Below the pieces are notes generated by a model, which did no database searches, had not been told where the DNA came from, and saw only the letters and a program-made list of their open reading frames with translations. Of a stretch of 64,000 nucleotides of DNA, positions 59,152 to 64,000 are shown piece after piece (positions within the stretch are counted from its first letter, which is position 1; the number at the start of each line of letters is the position of its first letter). The stretch is from positions 25,654,501 through 25,718,500 of the forward strand of contig CM073475.1 in NCBI GenBank assembly GCA_037074535.1, written 5' to 3'. The translations under genes were made by a program, and so were the position numbers. The stretch comes from Gleditsia sinensis. Its lineage: Eukaryota; Streptophyta; Magnoliopsida; Fabales; Fabaceae.

Positions 59152-60324
59152 GTTAAAAGGTAGATAATCTTTTTAATTAATTTTCAATATTTAGTAAATG
59201 ATTTCATATAATTATAATTTACCGCTTAAACTCTCGATATTTGATGAATAATTATATTTAACAAGTATATTGCTAAAATTTAAATGAATTAATTAAGAAA
59301 ATTTTAAATTGGAGATAGGAATTTTCTAGAGTCAAAATTAAAAATAGCTAGATAAATATAATTTCACCTATTTATTTTCAATAAAAAATAAACTTTGGTG
59401 TTATTCTTAACGCGTGGAAAGGTTCATAATATTGAATGACCAGGGAAAATCTTGTCAAATGAAATGGACTTGTGTACAATTATAACACGGTCATGCAAAC
59501 TTTATATGGAAAGATAAAGAAGTCAAAGTTCAACAAAAGCTTGAAAGCATCTCAACGATGGAAATAAAATGTATGATAAGGATGCAATTCCTATTATTGG
59601 GCAGCTTTCGTTTCCCCCGCTTTACCTCTCTCTAAAATATAGCAAACACTTATTCTTATTATTTTTTCCTTATAATAAATAGAAATATATATTGAAGTTC
59701 TTGTGGTATTAATAAACACGTACTGCTTCATCAAATATTAAAGAGAAAGTATAAATCAATTAACCCTAAATCTCATTAATTATGCTTAAGGTAAGTAAGC
59801 TTTACTATTGGTGGGATTTATTCCTTAAGTTTTGCAAAGCTTTGGATTTAATTATATGCGAAGTAGGGTTTTAGTGTTTTACCATAATCATGATAGCAAT
59901 TCGTGGCTGTTCTAATTTTTCATGCGGCTTTAATTAATTTACTTTCAATGAATAGTTAATCATAATGATAGAATGACGTGTCCAAATCTATAGTTTACGC
60001 AAAGGAGGATTTGGGCCATAACTTCGTTAATTATTGTTATGTTAATTAACAATAGTTTTACGATATATAATAAAATAAACAGCAGGTAATGCACTTAAGT
60101 GGAAGAGCTAAGAAGCTTGGCTATGAATGGGCCACCTATTGACTAACAAGCAAATTGAAAGAAACACTTGGTTATACTTTTAATTATTTTATTTTTTAAG
60201 AATGTATCAATTTAATTTTTTTATAATTTATAATATAAATTTAATTTTATTAATTTTAATAAATATATTTAAATAATTTTTTTTATCAAATTTATTATTT
60301 ATTCTGTCATTAGTGTACCACACG

Positions 60325-60391
<67 letters not shown>

Positions 60392-63300
60392 CATATATAC
60401 ATATGTATATATATATGTATATACATATATACATATGTATATATGTATATATATGTATAATTAAATTTATTATTAATATATTTTTTTAGATAACTGTACA
60501 TGACATATACGTAAGTATAATCAATTAACGACAACATAAATAATAAATTAAATAACAATACTATTTTGATTCATTTATTAAATTTAAAAACATTAAATTT
60601 ATATTATTAATTTAAAAAAAATCAAATTGACACATTTTAAAAGTAGGAGGACTAAAAGTATAATTATTTTTTTTTAAAAAAACCTATTCAAAGGTCATAA
60701 AACAAAAATGAGTGGGAAAATGTCCGAATACCTATTATCGCAACTACATAAAATTTGAACAAAATGGTGAAGGGGGAAGAGTGCTTGATTTGTTCCCTTT
60801 TTTAGAAGGGAAGGACTAATTTCAATGGCTTTTTGGGTACTTTTTTTATTAATTAATCGTAATAAGATAGCTTTATTAAACAAGATAAAGCACACAAGTG
60901 TTATATAATACATGTATGCATGCTGTATACAAAAAAAAAGACTAAAAATTTTAGGGTAAAATATATATTAAAAAATGAAAGAAATTTTAAAAATATCTAT
61001 TATAATGCATAACATTTAATTATTTAGGTTTCTTTAGAGAAAATTATTAGTTATTATTTTAAATACTGAAGATATATACACAAAATAATGATGTATAAGC
61101 ATGAAAAGAAGAGCTGCAAAACCACCAAATTAAAGAGCCATTAAAAGGCTAGCGAATAACCCATAAGAGGACAAGACCACTTTAAAGAAAGCAAAATAAT
61201 TGTAAGCATTCGTGACCCCTTTTTTTCTTCCATTATTTATATAAAAATTAAAAGTTGATTTGGTTCATTTTGTCATCTTGGTGTTGGCTTGTTTTGAAGA
61301 GCAGCATATAAAAAATAACAGAGCCACGAATAAGCAATCTGGGTGAAGAAGTTAGGTACCTACTGATACTGATCTCCACTAACAAATACTGATATTGAAG
61401 TGTTGCTGCTTTCTCTCTCTCATAAACGTACCCTTCATGATAAGATTATAAATAATGTAAAAAATAGAGGATGAGCATGGTGTATATATCCAGTACAATC
61501 ACTGTCAGTACTGGAAGATGTTAAAACTGGGAAAAAGAAAGAAGACAATGACAAGAGAAGAAAAGGAATGCCACAAAATTAATCAATCAAAAGCAGAAAT
61601 GGCATTCTGATTCAGCTTTAGTACTTGGCGCAATTGGTATTAGCTAGTGGTAATTATATAAATATATCTCTCCTTATAAATTCAATGCTTATGGGACCAA
61701 TTAGTCACCAAACAATCCAGAAACTCAACGGCATGCAAAAGTGGGCTAGCTCTATATATAGTGCTCATGTTCCCATCTCCTTACTTTTCGACATAGGTCT
61801 ATTATCCATGTGAATTGTGAAGTACGAACCCCACACGTTTGTACGTGATTTTTTACAAGTCAAAAGCAAATTTTGTTATTGTGATGCAAAACAAAATTAT
61901 CAGATGAACCTCGAATTTTCAGATTATATGAATTTGATTCCATTATCTCCATATAGTCTGTCTTATTTTTTACTTCTGTTGGAAAATAGATGATGTAGAC
62001 ATTTAATTAAGGACTACTAAACTAAACTACAGAAAAATAATGACACATTTCAAATTATAAAGTCTCAAGATACGTTTCCAAATGTATAGTAATAATGTGT
62101 TGCTAATAATCTAATCTAATAATAGACCAGAACACTTGTAAGGCTAAGTTTGATAGAGAAAAACCTTGTTCATATAGATTTGATGTCATGTTTATGTATC
62201 TGAGTTTGTTCTTCGTAGAAAAGGATTGAACTCTTTCCCTATACTAAATAAAATAAGTAGACCTATCACTTAATTATAGATATACTTATAAGCATGTTAT
62301 ATATATATAGTAAGATTCATATTTAACATGTTTACATGTTTATTTAAATTAATTTAATTTACTTATTTTTAATAAATCAAATTTACCTAAATTTCTCTGT
62401 CCAAGGTAAAATTTTTGAAGTGGTCCCAGAGAGTATCAATTCCAAATGTGGCCTGCAAGAGGGAATGGGACTATTCCTCCTCTGGGCAGGTAAAAATTAT
62501 GTGTGGCCCAAGTCACTATCAATTCCATATGTGCTTTACCCTGGAAATAAAAAAGCTAAACACTTGAAAAAGCAGTTCTGGCTGAGTCTACCCCACAAGA
62601 CCAAAACAAAAGTAATTACTCATCAACAATGGAGGAAGAGGGGTCCAACAAGACCAGAGGTTGAAGAAAGAAAACATAATTTTCCACCATATATGCTGCT
62701 TTGTTTTGTTTGCCCTAAAAATGCAAACGAAAGAATCTGATCAATCTGTTTAGAATTCACATCATGGTTATAAAGAGATGGTCATTAACTTAAATAATGA
62801 GCTGAGTGTGAAGAGCACTAGCTATTGTCATTGGGTGGAAGTGGCATCTTGGCCCCTCCTATGATTTCAGCTTTGACCAGAAAGTGATTCTAATAAGCAA
62901 TTTTTCTTGGCGACGTAATGGGTTGTCCTTCACTTCTTCCTTTTTCTAACTTTCAATTGCAAATAATATCTAATCATGTTGTGCATGATTTGATGATTCA
63001 ACTTCATGTTCCACTTTCAAGTCTATGTATATAAAAAGTTTCAGAATAATCCAATTAGAATTGCCTTAGCTAATCCAAATCTAGAAGCGGCGAGTGGTAT
63101 TGGCTTCTTGCACAAATATAAACCACAGATTATTATGCCTAAACCTTGTTGCACACACCAAAAATCTCCTGAAAAAATTACGAATATTATGATTTGTAAA
63201 AAAATAAATGAAAAATATAATGATTGAAGTTTGTTTTTTTTAAGACTTGTAATAATATAGTTTCCTTTACATTTGGGATTAAAAAAGAGTAAACCATTTT

Positions 63301-64000
63301 CAATTCTCCGTTGATCACTTTGCACTTATTATATAGACATCTGATCCCATTTTATTTTGAAAATCTACTGTCTTTTGAGTAGGAATTTTTGTGTGGAAGG
63401 TTTTAAAAATTAGAACAATTCTCTTAGAAAACTTGGCGTTGATATAGTTTCAAAATTTTAAATCTCTTATTAAATAAGCGCATGTAATAATATAATTTAC
63501 TATTTATTTTTATCCTTCCATATCCATTCTTACTAATCAGAGCCATGTGATAATGCTCTGTTGCTGATCGCTCTCATAGTTTGGTGAATACGAGGTCATG
63601 ACTTCGAAATTTATCCACGGGCAAAGACACTTCTATATCAATCTTAGGCCAATTTTCTTTTTGCCACTTGGATTCTCATTATGAAGATCCATTTCTAGAC
63701 TAGATTGAATTTTCAATTAATTTCATTTATTTCCAAACGTATGCTTTCATCAATAAGGAAAAGCAACACCGGAATGATTTGAATTAAAACGATGTCCAAA
63801 CATTAATTAGTTCTTTTTTTTTTTTATAATGCTTTAATGGAATATTTGCCAGCTCTTGATATGTAAACTTTCCCTAGTGAATCATGATCAAATTTCACCA
63901 GATCAACATCTTCCTAAGTCATTTTTTCGTCTATTTCCATCCACTGAGACAATGGAAAAAACAAGTTTTTTCCCCCAGGCAATAGAAAAATATATATATG
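59152..64000. other. AT-rich intergenic DNA to the window end
   Basis: 60175-60670 is MITE-like. A 106-codon frame at 62420-62740 (MVPESINSKCGLQ...) has a less AT-rich setting and internal near-repeats of TATCAATTCCA-ATGTG, but resembles no family I know and lacks gene context. Other frames are short and unconvincing. Confidence 0.5.
60175..60670. mobile_element. MITE-like element enclosing a (TA)n tract
   Basis: The left arm (TATACTTTTAATTATTTT ... AATGTATCAATTTAA) is matched inverted by the right arm (CAAATTGACACATTTTAAAA ... ACTAAAAGTATA). The centre holds (TA)n at 60330-60384 and a TATACATATG-type palindromic microsatellite to about 60460. Target duplication not found. The AATGTATCAATTTAA word also occurs in the element at 47633-47970. 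Confidence 0.5.

Noticed and set aside
62420..62740. 106-codon frame as a gene
   Set aside because: Not recognised; internal near-repeats and flanks look like non-coding DNA. Transcript evidence would be needed.
63560..63650. Possible SINE (GACTTCGAAATT resembling a B box)
   Set aside because: The A-box-like word is too close (about 14 nt), and no tail or target duplication was seen.

Overview
The window is nuclear DNA from a eudicot plant. Genes are split by GT-AG introns, intergenic DNA is very AT-rich with long poly-A/T and (TA)n tracts, and there are nested LTR retrotransposons and MITEs. All recognisable genes are plant families. The species cannot be named from the sequence alone.

Layout. 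8-721 (+): last three exons of xylose isomerase. 3984-9047 (+): complete eight-exon ARL1 small GTPase, with a Mutator-type MITE in an intron and a 19-nt microexon. 10042-11474: PIF/Harbinger-like non-autonomous DNA element. 11690-12091: decayed LINE reverse-transcriptase fragment. 12097-19241: young, apparently intact Ty1/copia element inserted just past the LINE fragment. 19893-22663: decayed partial copy of a 1-deoxy-D-xylulose-5-phosphate synthase (DXS) gene, carrying a small LTR element. 28125-32274 (+): intact ten-exon DXS gene. 38776-39971 (+): two-exon CONSTANS-LIKE gene of the COL3/4/5 group, preceded by a short upstream ORF. 44324-46719 (-): four-exon PTI1-like receptor-like cytoplasmic kinase. 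54426-54950 (-): single-exon GLUTAMINE DUMPER gene. The rest is AT-rich intergenic DNA with foldback elements, a SINE-like insertion, a 172-bp TIR element, microsatellites and at least one promoter-like stretch with no gene behind it.

The genes are not a pathway cluster. Xylose isomerase, a COL gene and a GDU gene are also neighbours on Arabidopsis chromosome 5, and GDU4, ARL1 and COL3 on chromosome 2. The window therefore looks like an ancestral order, with DXS and the kinase as additional members.

The most unusual signal is in the 5' leader of the copia element (12748-14270). Three successive tRNA-like units lie on the opposite strand. Each has A-box-like and B-box-like promoter elements at tRNA spacing and is followed by an oligo-T run, as expected of RNA polymerase III units. 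The gag reading frame is open and homologous upstream of its first ATG. It can be joined in phase, through an intron containing those units, to an ATG inside the 5' LTR. The LTR itself carries four tandem 52-bp repeats with a hairpin in each.
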